Positions 27,031 through 39,966 of a stretch of DNA of 64,000 nucleotides are shown piece after piece. The notes below the pieces were generated by a model, which was given only the letters and a program-made list of their open reading frames with translations, did not search any database and had not been told where the DNA came from. Source of the stretch: Oxyruncus cristatus (Eukaryota; Chordata; Aves; Passeriformes; Cotingidae); contig VXAY01004334.1 of assembly GCA_013399855.1 (NCBI GenBank), positions 186,001 to 250,000 on the forward strand, in the 5' to 3' direction. The translations under genes and the position numbers were made by a program. The stretch's first letter is position 1. Each line of letters starts with the position of its first letter.

Positions 27031-28079
27031 GAAAACTAAAAAAAACTTTGTCGGGCTAAATGAGCAAAATATCTCCATGATAAACAAAACACAAAAGTCC
27101 CTGATTCCTCAGTAAAAATAATTTGCATTTTGCGAAACAAAATAAGATACTGAAAAAACTAACACCACTTCAAAAGCCGTACCAAGTGTCAGTACACTGC
27201 ATTAATTGGCTGCTTAAAAAGAGACATGGACAAGTTACACAGTTCTTTGTGGTCTTCTCTTGTCAGGAAAAAAAGAAAAAAAAAATGTTTGTTCAAAATT
27301 GTTGAGACTGTCTGGCAGAAATATATTTCAATTATTTGTCCCTTTGTTCTGTCCTGCTATGAAACCAAATATAATTTACTTCATGACTCATAAGCCATTA
27401 CTTGGCTAGGTTTTCTGTCATGGGAGTAATTTAATTTCTTGGGTATTTTATGTTACAGTGGATTTAATAACTGTGAGGTTCTTCATTGATAACAAGAATA
27501 AAACCTGTTCATAGCTGTCAGTAACAGGCACTAAATGCAGGTCAGATTAGCAGCTGGGCTAGATTTCTATACCTTAATTGATATAGATGGAGCTACTCTA
27601 CTGAGTGGTCACTGCTGAGTACTTTCTGGTCTTCGAAGAACTGAACCTGACAGCACTGGGAAGGTGACCAAGTTAAGCTCATACCTAATGATCTTAAAAT
27701 GGTTCCTGTTCATCTACAATGTGTATGTTATTGTAAAACCATTTAGAAAATACTGGCAAATTTTAACGCTATGTACTTTTTTTCCAAACAAGGGTTTTAA
27801 AAATATTACAAAACATTGAAAACACAAACATTTAAATATCAGCTTTTTAAACTTGTGTTGTACCCTGTTTACTTTCATACTACCTAAAATAAAATTAATA
27901 ATGCTCATATTTCCCTCTTTCCTTCATCTTTTCAAAATATCTCCATACTTTCAGTACAAAATGACACAGTTTCAAATTTTATTTTCTTTTTCCCATAATT
28001 ATTTTTCTAAGCTTGAAAAAGTTTTGAAAAGTCATAATAAAGATAACATATATACCAAAAGTCCCAGATTGCATACTTC

Positions 28080-28090
28080 TTTTTTTTTTT
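28080..28090. repeat. Poly-T run (11)
   Basis: Short homopolymer in A/T-rich sequence; it ends a chance plus-strand open frame. Confidence 0.85.
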
Positions 28091-29230
28091 AACGAGGGAA
28101 GAAATCAAAAACAAAAGGCAAAACTGAAGACGTAGGGCTTCAAAAAAACAAGTAAAACAAAAAACCAAGAAATCCCCACAAAAATTCTGTTCATTTTACT
28201 GTAGTTTCCATTAAAAAATAGAATTGAAAGCAGTATTTATAACGATATTTCTGAAAAATAAGCCTGTACTATTCCATGAGAACATGCAGTTACTTTTTCA
28301 GCTTGACCTAATTTAGCCTGAAGTATTTCTTATCTGTTCCTATCAGGAAAATATTCCTGAGGCGTTACGAAAACCAACCACATCCACCAGCAAAATTGAA
28401 AATTATGCCTATGTCATTGTCAAAATGCAGTGCTAACCTGTGAAGAAGGTACTAGGTAGCCAGATAATTGACCAAACAGAGCAGTTGATCTCCTCACCAT
28501 GTGAATTTCAGTTCTCAATTGCTTAAACTAATGATAAGATGAAGGAAAAAAAGAAAAAAACAACCAACAAAACCCAATTAATGTTCCTTTAACTCTAACA
28601 GAAAAAAAAGTTTTCCTTCTAGTTGTACATAAAAATGTCCCCTATTTTAATTCTAAGGGCAGCCCCCTTATGACTCCTCCTGAATTTTAGGCACTACCCT
28701 CAGTTGCACTACTGACAATTAAGAAAATACCCATCCTTTGGCTTGAAAATGAAACAGTCCATCTGCCAGGCATTTGAATTTCCAAGTGCCAAAACCATCA
28801 CATCTTTTTTGCAGGAATTTAATAAAGAACTTTAGTTTGTGAGCAGTCCACTCTGCAAGGAAGTATTTATGCTGGGATTTGTTCAAAAGACAGAGCACAC
28901 AATTTTGACACTTCGTCTGCTGTGACACCACATACAGATGTGTCAAATGCCTACTGTTACAGATGCAGTATTTGCTGTTTGAATAACACAAGTACCCGAG
29001 TGTGAATATACAAAAATGATATGGGTCGTACCCTAAAGGACTAGTAACTTAGAGAATATTTTGGTGTAAATCATTTCAAATTTGTCAAGGTATTATTAAA
29101 GCTGTGCTGAGGAAAAAAAGCAACATCTTCTATAGTCATCAAATGAACTGATATCAGAATTACCAAGAAAAGCAAAAGACCATCCTATCTTTCCAGGCTA
29201 GACCCAACCATTTTCTTTCTGTCTGGAATT

Positions 29231-29370
29231 GTTTCATTAAAAATGAGAACTCTATTAAAAGAGGACATCACTTGCTGTCATTTGTGCAGCAGGTTTAAAT
29301 TAAAATAACAGTTATTGCTATATGGCAATCAGCCATCAGCATATCTGGAACTATTTATATGTATTGAGAG
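29231..29370. promoter_or_regulatory. Candidate conserved non-coding element
   Basis: Contains gctgtcatttgtgcagcagg, taaattaaaataac and tatatggcaatcagccatcagc in a compact block without simple repeats. The mix of E-box-like, homeodomain-like and TGGCAA-type cores suggests an enhancer, but this rests on texture alone. Confidence 0.25.
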
Positions 29371-30835
29371 AGAAAGAGTAAGCTGTTAACCACCTCTTAT
29401 GCTCAGACTTTTATCAAATGATGAGCTAAATGCCTAACAACAAAAATGCCAGTTCCTTGAAAATTAACTGCCTCCTGGGAATATGTCAATTCCAACAAAA
29501 TTCCTATGAAAAACAGGCAGGACTGATCACAGATGTATCCGGGTTCATTCTAGATTACCACATGAGTTCCTCCACAATTCCTCTGGCAAATTGCTTGAGA
29601 CTCAAAAGTCTGAAAATAATTTTCCAGCTTTGGTGATCCAATGCTGCTCAAAAATGAGCTGTCTGATATCACAGGTGCTTTAGAATTACCAGCATTCAAG
29701 CCTTACCCGTACCGCTCCTGTTTTACCAAAATCTTGTAAAATAAGATTAAAAAAGTGCTATGATTTCCTCAAAATAACATTTTGTACCTTCTACTCCACT
29801 GAAATGTCACCACTTTATTCCATGGTTCTATTTTAGAAGGATTTTTTGTGCATGTTTGTATAATTTTTAGTTTTCCAGGAAACTGTGGTTCTGGTTCCAG
29901 GCAAATCTAGAATCCTAGACAATTCTAAAGTTACAGGAAGTGCTTAAAATATGTCTCCATACACTGAAAAAAATCCCTAATTCATACGTTAAAAAATCTG
30001 AAATGTAACTGTTGTAGAAATCCTTGGGCCTGGAAGACTTCAGCTGCAGGGTCTCAGCATACTAAAGACCTCAGAGAGATATAAAAGTTGCCTCCAAAAT
30101 TTGTTCATGCTTCAGTGCATTATAAATGCCTCTCGTTACTCAAAATAACAATATAACAGAGGTTTTTTGGCATAAATCCAGACTGGAGTTGCAATAAAAA
30201 GTCAATGTTTGCATAATACTCTGTCAATTCTTGATAAGCGCATTTCTTAGGGATTCTTGACAATGTGTAGGAACACAGTAATATGAGATTAATTCAATGC
30301 ACATTTTATTTTTAATCACTGTCCAACTATAAAGCTATTTTATATACGCAATATATCATAGCTCTTTTCGGTATAAATGATCCTGTCTTTTTTGCTTCAG
30401 GAAAAGTTGCATAGTGCACTCTCTAGGATACAAATTGAATGTGCAGCAAGACAAAAATAAAAGGATCAATACTACGATTTCCCACAAATTTATGAGGATT
30501 TAAAAGTAATAGTTCTTTCAAAACTGAAACAGACTTTAATAGCTTAGAGCAAAATGCCTACATGTTATTTGAAACCTTGCTGTCTTGTGAATATTGATCC
30601 AATATCATTTTTGTATGTGTTTCTATGAATAATTTATAAATGCCTCAAGCAGTAGCTACATACTTCTGATCAAGAGAAATAAGACTGTGAAATACATTAT
30701 AAATGGATTGGATGCTGACGCACAAGGTTAGCTCCAAGTGTGTTCAAAGCTTGGGAATACACAAATACAGAAATTGTCACAGAGTGTTCATCTTATGTGT
30801 GATATTAAAAATGTGATAGCAAAGAGTCTAAAGAC

Positions 30836-30900
30836 ATTAAATGCAAATGAGGGGGTTTGAATCCTGCTGCCTCTCTGCTTAGGAAGGTAAGGGCAAAACA
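30836..30900. promoter_or_regulatory. Octamer (ATGCAAAT) site in a regulatory-looking block
   Basis: A perfect POU-factor octamer ATGCAAAT lies at 30,841-30,848, followed by a G run and 'gtttgaatcctgctgcc'. The latter resembles a tRNA B box, but no A box or cloverleaf is present, so it is not a tRNA. Confidence 0.25.
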
Positions 30901-31129
30901 TTCAGATATAAGTCCTAAGAGAAACCTTCAGTAATGTGCTGATGAGAACTGCATATGTAGAGTTGACAACAAAATCTTCAATGAGCACACTTTATAGTAT
31001 TAAATATTTCAATAAACCCCAAAAGACTCAAAGTTTTTTAAACACTTTTGCACTGGTCAAAACATAGAGAGACTAATTTACTAAACATTGATTGCCTGGG
31101 CCTAGATGTTTTGAGTATATCTGCCTTGC

Positions 31130-32470
31130 ATAATGCTCTATGTTGAAAGACCCTCCGAGCAATTTTGGTTCCAGAAGTGTATCCTGGTGTTCCTGCATGT
31201 CGCATATGATTTTCATGACCGCTACCTACCTCTGACCGACTACCCCACTGTCATTGCTCTGCTATGCTGTTGACCAGATGCTTACTGTCAGACTGAATTC
31301 CTTGATATTTGTTCCAGTTTATGGCCAAATGGCTGGTGAAATCAGGTTCAGTAACCTCATAACAATGAAATTTTCTAAAGCATCTGATGCAAAAGGAAAA
31401 AGAACTAGGCAAAATCCTACAAGTGCTGGCCTGAAAACTGCTGTTCAGTTGCCACCTGTGCCTGCAGTTGAAATGCTGTAGAGGCTTTGAGCTGCATTTA
31501 TGCTGCCATAGTGGAGTATCACATACCCATCTCCACAGCCATCCAATATGTTTCTATGCCCTTTTATCTGGACTTCTGTCTAAGAAGAAATACAGACTTA
31601 TTGTGTAAAGGAAATGCAGGTGCTAAGAAGAAGTCAATATGTGCTTGTGTCCCAAAAACACAGAACCTATCAACACAACCTACTGCAATTTCTTTTTTTC
31701 CAGCCTGCCCAAATTTAATATGCTAGTGTGTCTTCAAATGTGGTATGTCCTTCATGTCCCAGTGAAAGAGCATGCAACCAAAGATCCACCCCCAGGCTCC
31801 CTCCCCTTACATGCACTGTGTGCAGACCAGCATCCTGCCAAACAGGCCCTACCTGTATCTATAGTATTCCTTTTAGGAGCATTTCCAAGTGACAAAAGGA
31901 GAAGACATCAGCAGAGCTGACACCCACAGGCTACTTGAACAATGTTGGTGTAAGTCTGAAGGTGAAAGCCACATGCAGGGCACATAGGGCAAGGGATATC
32001 AGTCAGCAGGGGGTACAGTTCAAAATTTCCATGAAGTCCTGCATTAGAGATACAGCTTCTCATCATCCATGATCCTTTGTGTTGAGGCTAGAGGTCCATA
32101 TACCAACCAGAGTCTGAAAAGCCAGGACACTCTTGGTATTTCACCACTGAACTAGAAGATGCATTTTTCCAGAGGTAGAAAGCCACATTCCTGCCACCCC
32201 ACTCCTCAGAGGCAAATCATGAGAAATCTGGATGAGGCTGGATCCCATGCTTCAAAAATGCGGCTTTCAGAAACTACCTGGGCTCTCCCACAGCCTTGCC
32301 TGTCTCTGCAGGCTCAGGAGGACCTGAAGATACACATCTCAAACACATCCTTGACCTCAGTGTCCTGGTCAGCCTACTGAAGGCAAGCACAGTTCAGTCC
32401 AGATCCAGATGAGATGCAAGTAAGGATTTCCAGTGCTGTGGTGGGACCACAGGAACAAGGGAAGGAAGGA
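31130..32470. other. GC-richer block without recognisable gene
   Basis: This block, especially 31,740-32,460, is clearly less AT-rich than its flanks (about half G+C in places) and is almost free of homopolymers. It holds several short plus-strand frames (31,254-31,481, 31,487-31,726, 31,639-31,920, 32,159-32,380), none recognised. It could be a degraded transposable element, an old retrovirus-derived fragment, or a non-coding RNA exon. I see no terminal repeats, primer-binding site or known protein motif to choose between these. Confidence 0.4.
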
Positions 32471-32690
32471 TATATTTTTCACATATTTATCACAAAGGAT
32501 ACTGATTTTCACTGAGAGCTGGTGTCCCTTATGAGGAAAGGTACTACAAGAGAAAACTGTTCCTCATGTGACTCTTCCATTTGACTAATACTTTTCTATG
32601 TATGACCTCCTCATAGTCTAATTACTTTGAAAATGGATTTACTAAGCTTTCAAATTTGATCTTACAACTGCTTTGGGGTGAGTTTTAAAG

Positions 32691-32725
32691 AAGAAGAAGA
32701 AAAAAAACAGAAAGAAAAAAAAAAC
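32691..32725. repeat. Purine-rich (GAA)n / poly-A tract
   Basis: Four AAG/GAA units followed by A runs broken by single G and C bases. Simple sequence. Confidence 0.85.
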
Positions 32726-32811
32726 AGAATAGAAAATAAGTAGTACTGTCTTTGCTAGTTCGAGTGGTTCTCGAAAATCAAATTTCAATCAAAACCAAAA
32801 CCCGTATGTAC

Positions 32812-32828
32812 AAAAAAAAAAAAAAAAA
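32812..32828. repeat. Poly-A run (17)
   Basis: Homopolymer of 17 A residues; no element body is recognised next to it. Confidence 0.9.
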
Positions 32829-34682
32829 TCAGACTGTGTAGATATAAAATGGAAGTTGAAACATGAAAAGTGGTATCTCAGATCCCAAATGACTTGGTTT
32901 TAATTGTAAACAAAACCAGAGTCATGCATGGCAGGCTTTGGTGCAAAAGGAACTATTACAAACCAGTACTTACAATAATATCAGCAAAATTACATGTAAT
33001 GGAAATTTTGACAGAATTTAGCTGGCTTTTTCTACACCCATTAGCCAGAATCACTATTGGCCACACTCTGGTTGCCAAAAATGATTATGTATACTGCTGA
33101 AAGAATATGCCAGTAGTAACTGCTTGGGTAGGGCTAGAAACCATTGGTATGCCCTGTCTGCTGCTGAATCCTCAAATACCACCAAAAGACTAATCGAGTT
33201 ACAAATCAGTAAATATTCACCTCTTAAAGGTGCAATATCACACACATCGAACTGAACTATAAAAATAGCTTTCATTTCAGCAAGTTTTCCACTAAAAGAA
33301 CCACAGTTTGATGAGTTGAGGTGTTGTCAATGCATATAGATTGCCACATATGTCTACCCTGTTTGGTTTCTTTCTCCTCATGAGCTTTTCCTTGTTATAC
33401 TCCAGAGACACACCTTCCTGTGAGTATTGCTTGTGTTCTGTTCCAGAAAACAGCATGTCTCCCAGGACACTTGGTTTCTAGATTCTAAAGCTCAAAACAT
33501 CATATTTTATCAAATATGGATTCAGAGCAAAGAATTCTGAATGTATTTCAAGTATTTTTCATATCAGCAGCTATTTCTCCTTAACAGCTTTAGAAAAGTG
33601 GGGAGGAAAATATGGTTTATATTCAACATTTACTCTTATGTAAGCACCTTCTAATGTGCCTTTCCTCTGCCATGTATTTGCCCTGATATTCTCAGGAGAG
33701 AAAGAAGTGTGCTTAAAGATTGTTTTGATTTCTATGCATTATTATATATTTTTCTGCATATTTTCAGCTGAGAAAGCAATACAAAAGGAATAGACTTTTC
33801 ACTTAAGACATAAAATTAGGAGTAATTTGATTTTCTTTTCTTACATGCAAGGACACAATTAAGTGAAACACAGGCTGGCAGCTCACTGATCATCTCATGT
33901 ATTGACTGCATGTTTGAAAACAAGATTGAAAAGCGATTCTTTTCAGACTCTCAAACAGGAGGTATTGTAATGGAGAGGTCATGTTTCAACTGTACTCTTG
34001 TGTGCATCCCTCCAGAGAGATGTTCAGTCATCACCTGTAATCCTTGCTCAACCTCCATGAACACAGCGATCTCTTATCAAAAGCAGCTGCTGCAGAGAAA
34101 GCCCAGAGACAGAGAGAAGGGATGTCTACTTCTATGTCCTGCAAATCTCCCCTGTGAACTATTACTGGCGCTAGTGGGACTACCAGTCCAACAGTGTTAA
34201 TTCCACAGCTGCACAGAGATTGCCGAGGAAAGTAGGGCAGGACACATTAAATGTTAGTCTCTGTTTAGTGTTGGAGGTAATTTTCTTCTGCCTTTGCAGA
34301 GAGTCTGAGGTGAGTGTTTTTATTAGCCATGTTAATGTCCATAGTAAGAAAATTTTAAAAGCTGCTTGCTATAAAACCTACCAAGGATGGTCTGAAATGA
34401 CAGGCTGACCAGTACCACTTATATTTAGGGGCTTTAAAGCTGTGCTTCAGGCTTAATACATATTATGAACCATTTGCACAAATGCTCCTAATAAAACTCT
34501 ACCTCCAAATTCACAATAGTGGCTAATAAATTAGCAGCATAACATCTAGGTTATTTTTGGGTCTTTTCTACAAAGGATTGTTCCTATAAACATAGTTTAA
34601 GCCATTCTCACAGAGGCAAACATAAGAAAGAAAACAGGCACAAGTAATTATGGAGAAACATCTGAAAAAACTGCCAAATGTT

Positions 34683-34900
34683 TATCGCAGCCCAAAGTGC
34701 CTGTGTGGGAGAAGGCAACAGAGAGTGAGGCGCTGCTGAAGCCATTTTGCTTCAGTTAGAAAAGAACACACAGTTACTGGCTGAAAAGCTGTACAGATGG
34801 GCTTCCGTAATGGGAAAACCTGCACTGACGTTAACATTCAGAGACTGGAGTGCAGTGGACTTCTTCAGGGGGGAGGGAGAAAGAAGAACAAAAAGAATTG
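34683..34900. promoter_or_regulatory. Candidate conserved block (regulatory or exon-like)
   Basis: Compact, balanced-composition sequence with few homopolymers: 'cccaaagtgcctgtgtggga', 'gaggcgctgctgaagcc', 'gcactgacgttaacattc' (ACGT and GTTAAC cores). Both strands are open across much of it. Without alignment I cannot tell a conserved enhancer from a small exon. Confidence 0.25.
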
Positions 34901-37900
34901 TAAAAAAGAGGTTCAGTGCAACATTGCAACATTCAGAATTTTTTGTTTTAATTAGAACACAGGAAATAGTTGCACATCCTCCCTTTCTTTTAATCACACA
35001 ATACAACATTAAAGAAATAAGATTCAAAGTTATACTAAGAGTTTTCTTACTTTTTGTTTCTTGTTTTTCATTGGTCTTCAGTAAAATATGATATCAATCA
35101 TGCAGCAAGCTTTTCTCTCAGAAGTGCTATTAAACATGCTAGGGTTAGGAAACACGTATCAGACAATCTGGTATATTTCCACAGAAATAAATGCATACTG
35201 AAGTAGTATCTCAGGGCATTAGAAGGGATAAACTAATAGTTTAAGCAAGCTTCTGAATGTTTTTTTGAATTTGGGTCTCTTTTCCTCACCTAATCTGTGT
35301 CAATAATATTAACTAAAAACAGATCCACAAATGTTTATCATGGAAAGCAGAAACACATGCAAGGCACTTCAGAAAGCTCCGTTCAGCATCCAATATTTGC
35401 ATTATTCAGTTCAACACCGATACACTGGGATCAGTGCCAAGGTTATGCATGTTGTTGAATGAATCCCAAAGTGTCCTTTTCCGCTATGTTTTGAATCCCC
35501 ATTAGTATAGTTCACTGCAACAATAAACCTCACCCACTTCTCACCCGTCTTGCTCCCTGTGGAGCAATACACACTTTACTGAATAACTTACATCTACACA
35601 GAAACACACTGATAATGCATTCCCAGAAGAAGACTGAGAGTCGTATCAGGCAAAAAATAATTAACACAAGTCATTTTAGATGGAAACAAGATTGCAAACA
35701 CATATAGCAGACAGGGTACCTCTTTCAAAATACTGGCAAGTCCATCACGGAAGTAGGACTGTTACCAAGAGAATTTGACGTAATTACTATAACCTTGGGG
35801 AAACCCAAGGCTGATGTTGTTTCCCAAGTTTCAGAAAATATAGGTGAAATGATTTCACTAGAACTATTTGAACTAGAACTGGATAGTCCTAGAATGAATG
35901 ATTTTACAAGCAGATTTCATCAGTACAAAGGCAAATCCTGCCTCTTTCACATAGAAATAAATGTAGCAGAACTAGCAGAGCTCATCTTTTCAAGATGAGT
36001 CTGTGTATATTACATCATCTATCCCACACGCTGCTGTTTTCACCACTGAGCACACAATAACTCATGAGCTGCCAAGCAGCCTGTGGGCAAGGATTGCCCT
36101 CTCCCAGGTCAGGCCATCCAGAAGTCCTGTTTCTTGCATGTTACAAGTCCTGCAATAGCAGAATAAGTTCATGCTTGTCTGCTCAAAAATTCTGCTCAGA
36201 TAGGTTTATTTACTTGCTAAAAACAAGAAAGTTTCATACACCCCAGTATGTTTCTGTATTATCATCTCTTATATTAATTCATGATGTGTAAAAAGACTTC
36301 ACTTGTTGATATAAAAATTAACTGTTGTAAAACAAACACTCTGCAAAATCTGCTTTCTTTATAATAAAGAGAAACTCCACCATCACCCATTCCCAACTTG
36401 CAGTGTTTTGGTTCTTTCTTTTTAGAACATATGAGCTCTGGTACTCTCATGCCCGTGGTGAGTTCACCATCCAATTACTCATCATCACCCAGTAGTGATT
36501 CAAACCCTGAAGTTTGATTTAGTAGTTTGAAAATTCATTTCCAGCAAAGTTCAAATGAAACAGGTCAAAGGGACACAAAACTGGTAACTCTGAGTGCACA
36601 GATGTTTAGCAGAGACAACTTTAAGTTTCATTCTGGCAAAACTTTAGGCTTCAAACTCACAAAGAACCTGTTTAGCAATGGGGTATCCCCAACAATTTCA
36701 TTTCCATCAGTTTCTTTGAGTCAATAATAATTAAAACAAGAGGAGTGTTATTTTTAAAAAGTGAGAAAATTGTAAAAGTAATGTAGAAAATTTTATTCTG
36801 TGTAACGTTCCATTGAGCAAATCAGGTAGGGATGGAAGAATTCAGTGATTTTTATCTTCAAAACATTTACTTTAACAGTTAATGAAACAAGAGAAGCTTA
36901 AAATGAGGACAATTTTTTTCTTGCCAGAGGAGCATTTAGTCCACTTTATAAATATTGACTTCTTCAATAAGCTCAAATAAAAAGCAAGGGATCTTTCTAC
37001 ACTTTTAAAGTTCAAGTTACAATTGTTCTGCATATCTGAAGGGTCTGATTTGCATAACAAAGTGAGTTTGCTATTACCTTTCTTTCTTCAATTGAAAATA
37101 TATAATGTCACATACATGAGATCCAAAATAGTACTACTTTATTTGAAAGTATTTATTTCATAGAAAATTGCAAGAAGTTTTCTTACACATTGTGGGAAAA
37201 GTAGAGGACTTACAGCTTGCTGTAGAGAGATTACTTTTGAATGATTTTAATTTGGGTTTTAAACTCCATTATGTCAAAAAATTATTATGTTTCCTATGAA
37301 AAATGCCCAAGTGCAAGAATGTAAAATCAGCCTGCCAGCCCAATTAATTTTTTTTTTAATATAGTTCTTTTCAGAGAGTACAGAAGGGAAAATATTACTA
37401 AAGAGATCCAGGTTTGGATGACCTTTCTGTCCTGTTGTGAATATACAGGGAAAACAGGAGAGGATGAAGGTCAGAATTATGCTTCTTGATCTAGCAACAT
37501 AACCTATGAAAAGGGTACAATTTTCATCATTAACTCAGGTTTGAGTTAAAGCAGTTGGAATACTAATTTGAAAGGTAAGACTTGTTCTTAGAAAGTAAAA
37601 TCAAATTCTAAATCGCTGAGCAGTGGAGGAGTGTTAATAGAAGAAACAGCCGTGTTGTACTACTCTAAAATCTGGAAATTGTAACACTTGCCTCAGACAC
37701 TTGTATTCAGATACGTACTTTGGCCTATATACTGCCTAAGAAGTTATAGGAGATAAACATATCTTATGCCTTATTGCCTCACCTTGTGAACTGCACCTAA
37801 GTTCCTTGGTGATTTCAGGCAAAAAATTGAAACATCTGTTGGACAAAACCAAAGTAGTTTCAGTATTTCCTATTTGGCTTTGATTGTACTCCAAAACTAC

Positions 37901-38071
37901 CCTCCAATAACTCAGAAATATTTTCTAACATTCTGGAAGAGCATTATTTAGTTTAGGGGATGGGAAGAAGGCGAAGGAGAGAAGGCATGTTTGGCAAGTA
38001 AGGTTTGGTCAGTTGTTGCTAGATAGGATACCATAAAATGACTATGGAGACAAAATTTTTAGAGGGGCCTG

Positions 38072-38332
38072 TTGAAGTAGGATGAGGAGTAATTTTGAAC
38101 TGAAGAAGGGTCGATTTAGACTAGATATAAGGAATACATTTTTCTACAGTGAGAGTGGTGAAACACTGAAACATGTTGCCCAGAGAGGTGGTAGATTCTC
38201 CATCCCTGGAAACATTCTGGGTCAGGCTGGATAGTGCTCTGAGCAACCTGATTTACTTGAAGATGGTCCTGCTCACTGAAGAGGGTTTGGACCTTTAAAG
38301 TGCTCTTCCAACCCAAACTGTTCTCTGAGCCA
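38072..38332 (+). mobile_element. CR1-type LINE, 5'-truncated 3' fragment
   Basis: A plus-orientation CR1 3' region of about 260 bases. In order it shows 'gaagggtcgatttagactag', 'atataaggaatacattttt', 'gtggtgaaacactgaaaca', 'ttgcccagagaggtggtaga', 'ccatccctggaaacattc', 'ctctgagcaacctgattta', and 'cttccaacccaaactgttct', which is the normal CR1 3' UTR order. The terminal octamer-like repeats are reduced to one imperfect unit. It lies outside the reverse transcriptase ORF and cannot code. A minus-strand open frame of 90 codons (38,116-38,388) across it is an artefact of the repeat. Confidence 0.95.
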
Positions 38333-39538
38333 GTAACAAATAAACTAATTGTTGACTTAGGTGGGCCTGGAGTAAAGTGACCAGGCACAAAACTAGAGCC
38401 TGATTCTTCATATGATATCTCAGTATTTGAATTTTTGTCATAGGGTGCAGTGAGATTCCCAGAAGAAATCCAGTGGGCTGGACAGAAGGGTATTAGATGC
38501 AGTGTTCTTGAAGATAGAGTCTGATTTCATGTGTAGCTTTTCTACAAGAGATTATTTTATTCTGCTATTAATCACAGTAAACATAGTATTCCTTTTCAGG
38601 AATACTTTCATTCCATGTCTTTGGAATGGCATCAGGTTCGCTGAAAGTTTTACAAATTCTGTATTTGTAAGAACAGGTGGAATTTAGCTATTTTCCTGAA
38701 TTTTACCTTTTTAGCAGTTTAACAGAGAAACACAGAGGCCTCATGGTAGTAGTTAATTTCTAACCAGCACTAATTTAACATGTATCGTATTTCACAGGAT
38801 GTTAATGTAAACCTGAGGGTGCAATTAAACCCTTTAAAATATTTTCCTTAAAATGAGATACTATTTAAACAAAGGAATATTAAACATCAAAATTAGATTA
38901 AGCCGAACTGTTAGAGAGTATTAAGACAATACCAGAAAGCCAACATAGTTCTGATCCAGGCAAAACCAAGTTCTGTGGCCGCCAACCAATAAAAACTCCT
39001 TGGATTGTGTATTTTTTATGAGTATTCTGTATTCAGAAGAATAATTCTGCTTCTTTTCTGCAGCCCGCATACTAACTGCAGTGCATTACCGCTTTTTTAA
39101 ATGGGAACACTACGATGCCTTCAAAATGAAAATCAACCTCTTGAAAGTTTCACATTTCATTGTCGCTTTGTAGTGTGGTTTCAAATCCCATCGCATGAAA
39201 GGCAAAATCATAAATACTAAAATAGAGCAATAAAATATATTCATATATTCCATTACAGTCCTGGGAGGCAACGAAAGTGCTGAACTTTACTGGTGTCAAG
39301 GAAATCTTACACCATACAGCACCTTGCAAGACCTGCTCCCTCTTTTCTATATGCATGGTGCCCTAGTAGGCACTGGAAACCAGCTGAACGTGTCACAATA
39401 TCATCAATATATATCATGATAAAACAAGAAAAACTGTGAGACTAACAACTCTAAAAGAATACTTGTAGTCATGTGAATGAATTATCTGCTCACTGACCTA
39501 GTTTCAGTCTAGTAGAGAAATCCACTCATCTCCAAAGG

Positions 39539-39552
39539 AAAAAAAAAAAAAA
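39539..39552. repeat. Poly-A run (14)
   Basis: Homopolymer of 14 A residues in non-coding sequence. Confidence 0.9.
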
Positions 39553-39948
39553 TCAGGACTTAAATATATTCAGAACAACTTTCAGTTCCATGGACTCTTT
39601 CATCTCATGATTTTTTGCTAAAATTAATACTACACGTGAATACTATTATTCCATTTTATATGGAAAAAATAGATACAGACCTACTAAGAACAGTAAATAC
39701 AGATGCCAGTATCCAGGCTGTGACTGAACTCTCTCAAACAGGAAAAAAGTATGATTTTCTCAGTTAAAATGTGCTAGGGACTCATTCTTTGAGGTTTTTC
39801 TACAACTACCTCAGTGAATCAATTCCCCCTTTTCCAAGGGATTAGGAGCCAGAATATACAGATTCTTACAGAGCTGTCATAGAAAAATAGGGAAAAAAGA
39901 ATGTAAAGCCTTACTTTTTCTAATAAGAAAAAAGATCTTCTACTTCTT

Positions 39949-39966
39949 AAAACAAAACAAAACAAA
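39949..39966. repeat. (AAAAC)n microsatellite
   Basis: Three to four AAAAC units ending in aaacag. A similar run occurs at about 43,241-43,262. Confidence 0.85.

Larger units (their letters stand above)
24843..31129. other. Non-coding AT-rich sequence, no gene
   Basis: No supportable gene; the longest frames are about 90 codons. Simple repeats lie at 27,014 and 28,080, and A-rich text with 'aacaaccaacaaaaccc' near 28,545-28,575. Regulatory-looking blocks at 29.2 and 30.8 kb are listed separately. Confidence 0.7.
32471..38071. other. Non-coding AT-rich sequence, no gene
   Basis: No supportable gene. A purine tract (aag repeats then A-rich, 32,691-32,725) and an A17 run (32,812-32,828) lie at the left. 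The open frames at 33,910-34,200 (Cys-rich, 96 codons) and 34,747-35,091 (114 codons, overlapped by a minus-strand frame) are not recognised and are compatible with chance. Confidence 0.65.

Noticed and set aside
30850..30865. tRNA B-box-like 'ggtttgaatcc'
   Set aside because: No A box or cloverleaf at the right distance upstream.
33910..34200. Cys-rich 96-codon frame as a small secreted peptide
   Set aside because: No signal peptide at its start, irregular cysteine spacing and no recognised family.
34747..35091. 114-codon plus-strand frame overlapping a 91-codon minus-strand frame
   Set aside because: Ends in a hydrophobic, T-rich tail typical of AT-rich non-coding DNA; peptide not recognised.
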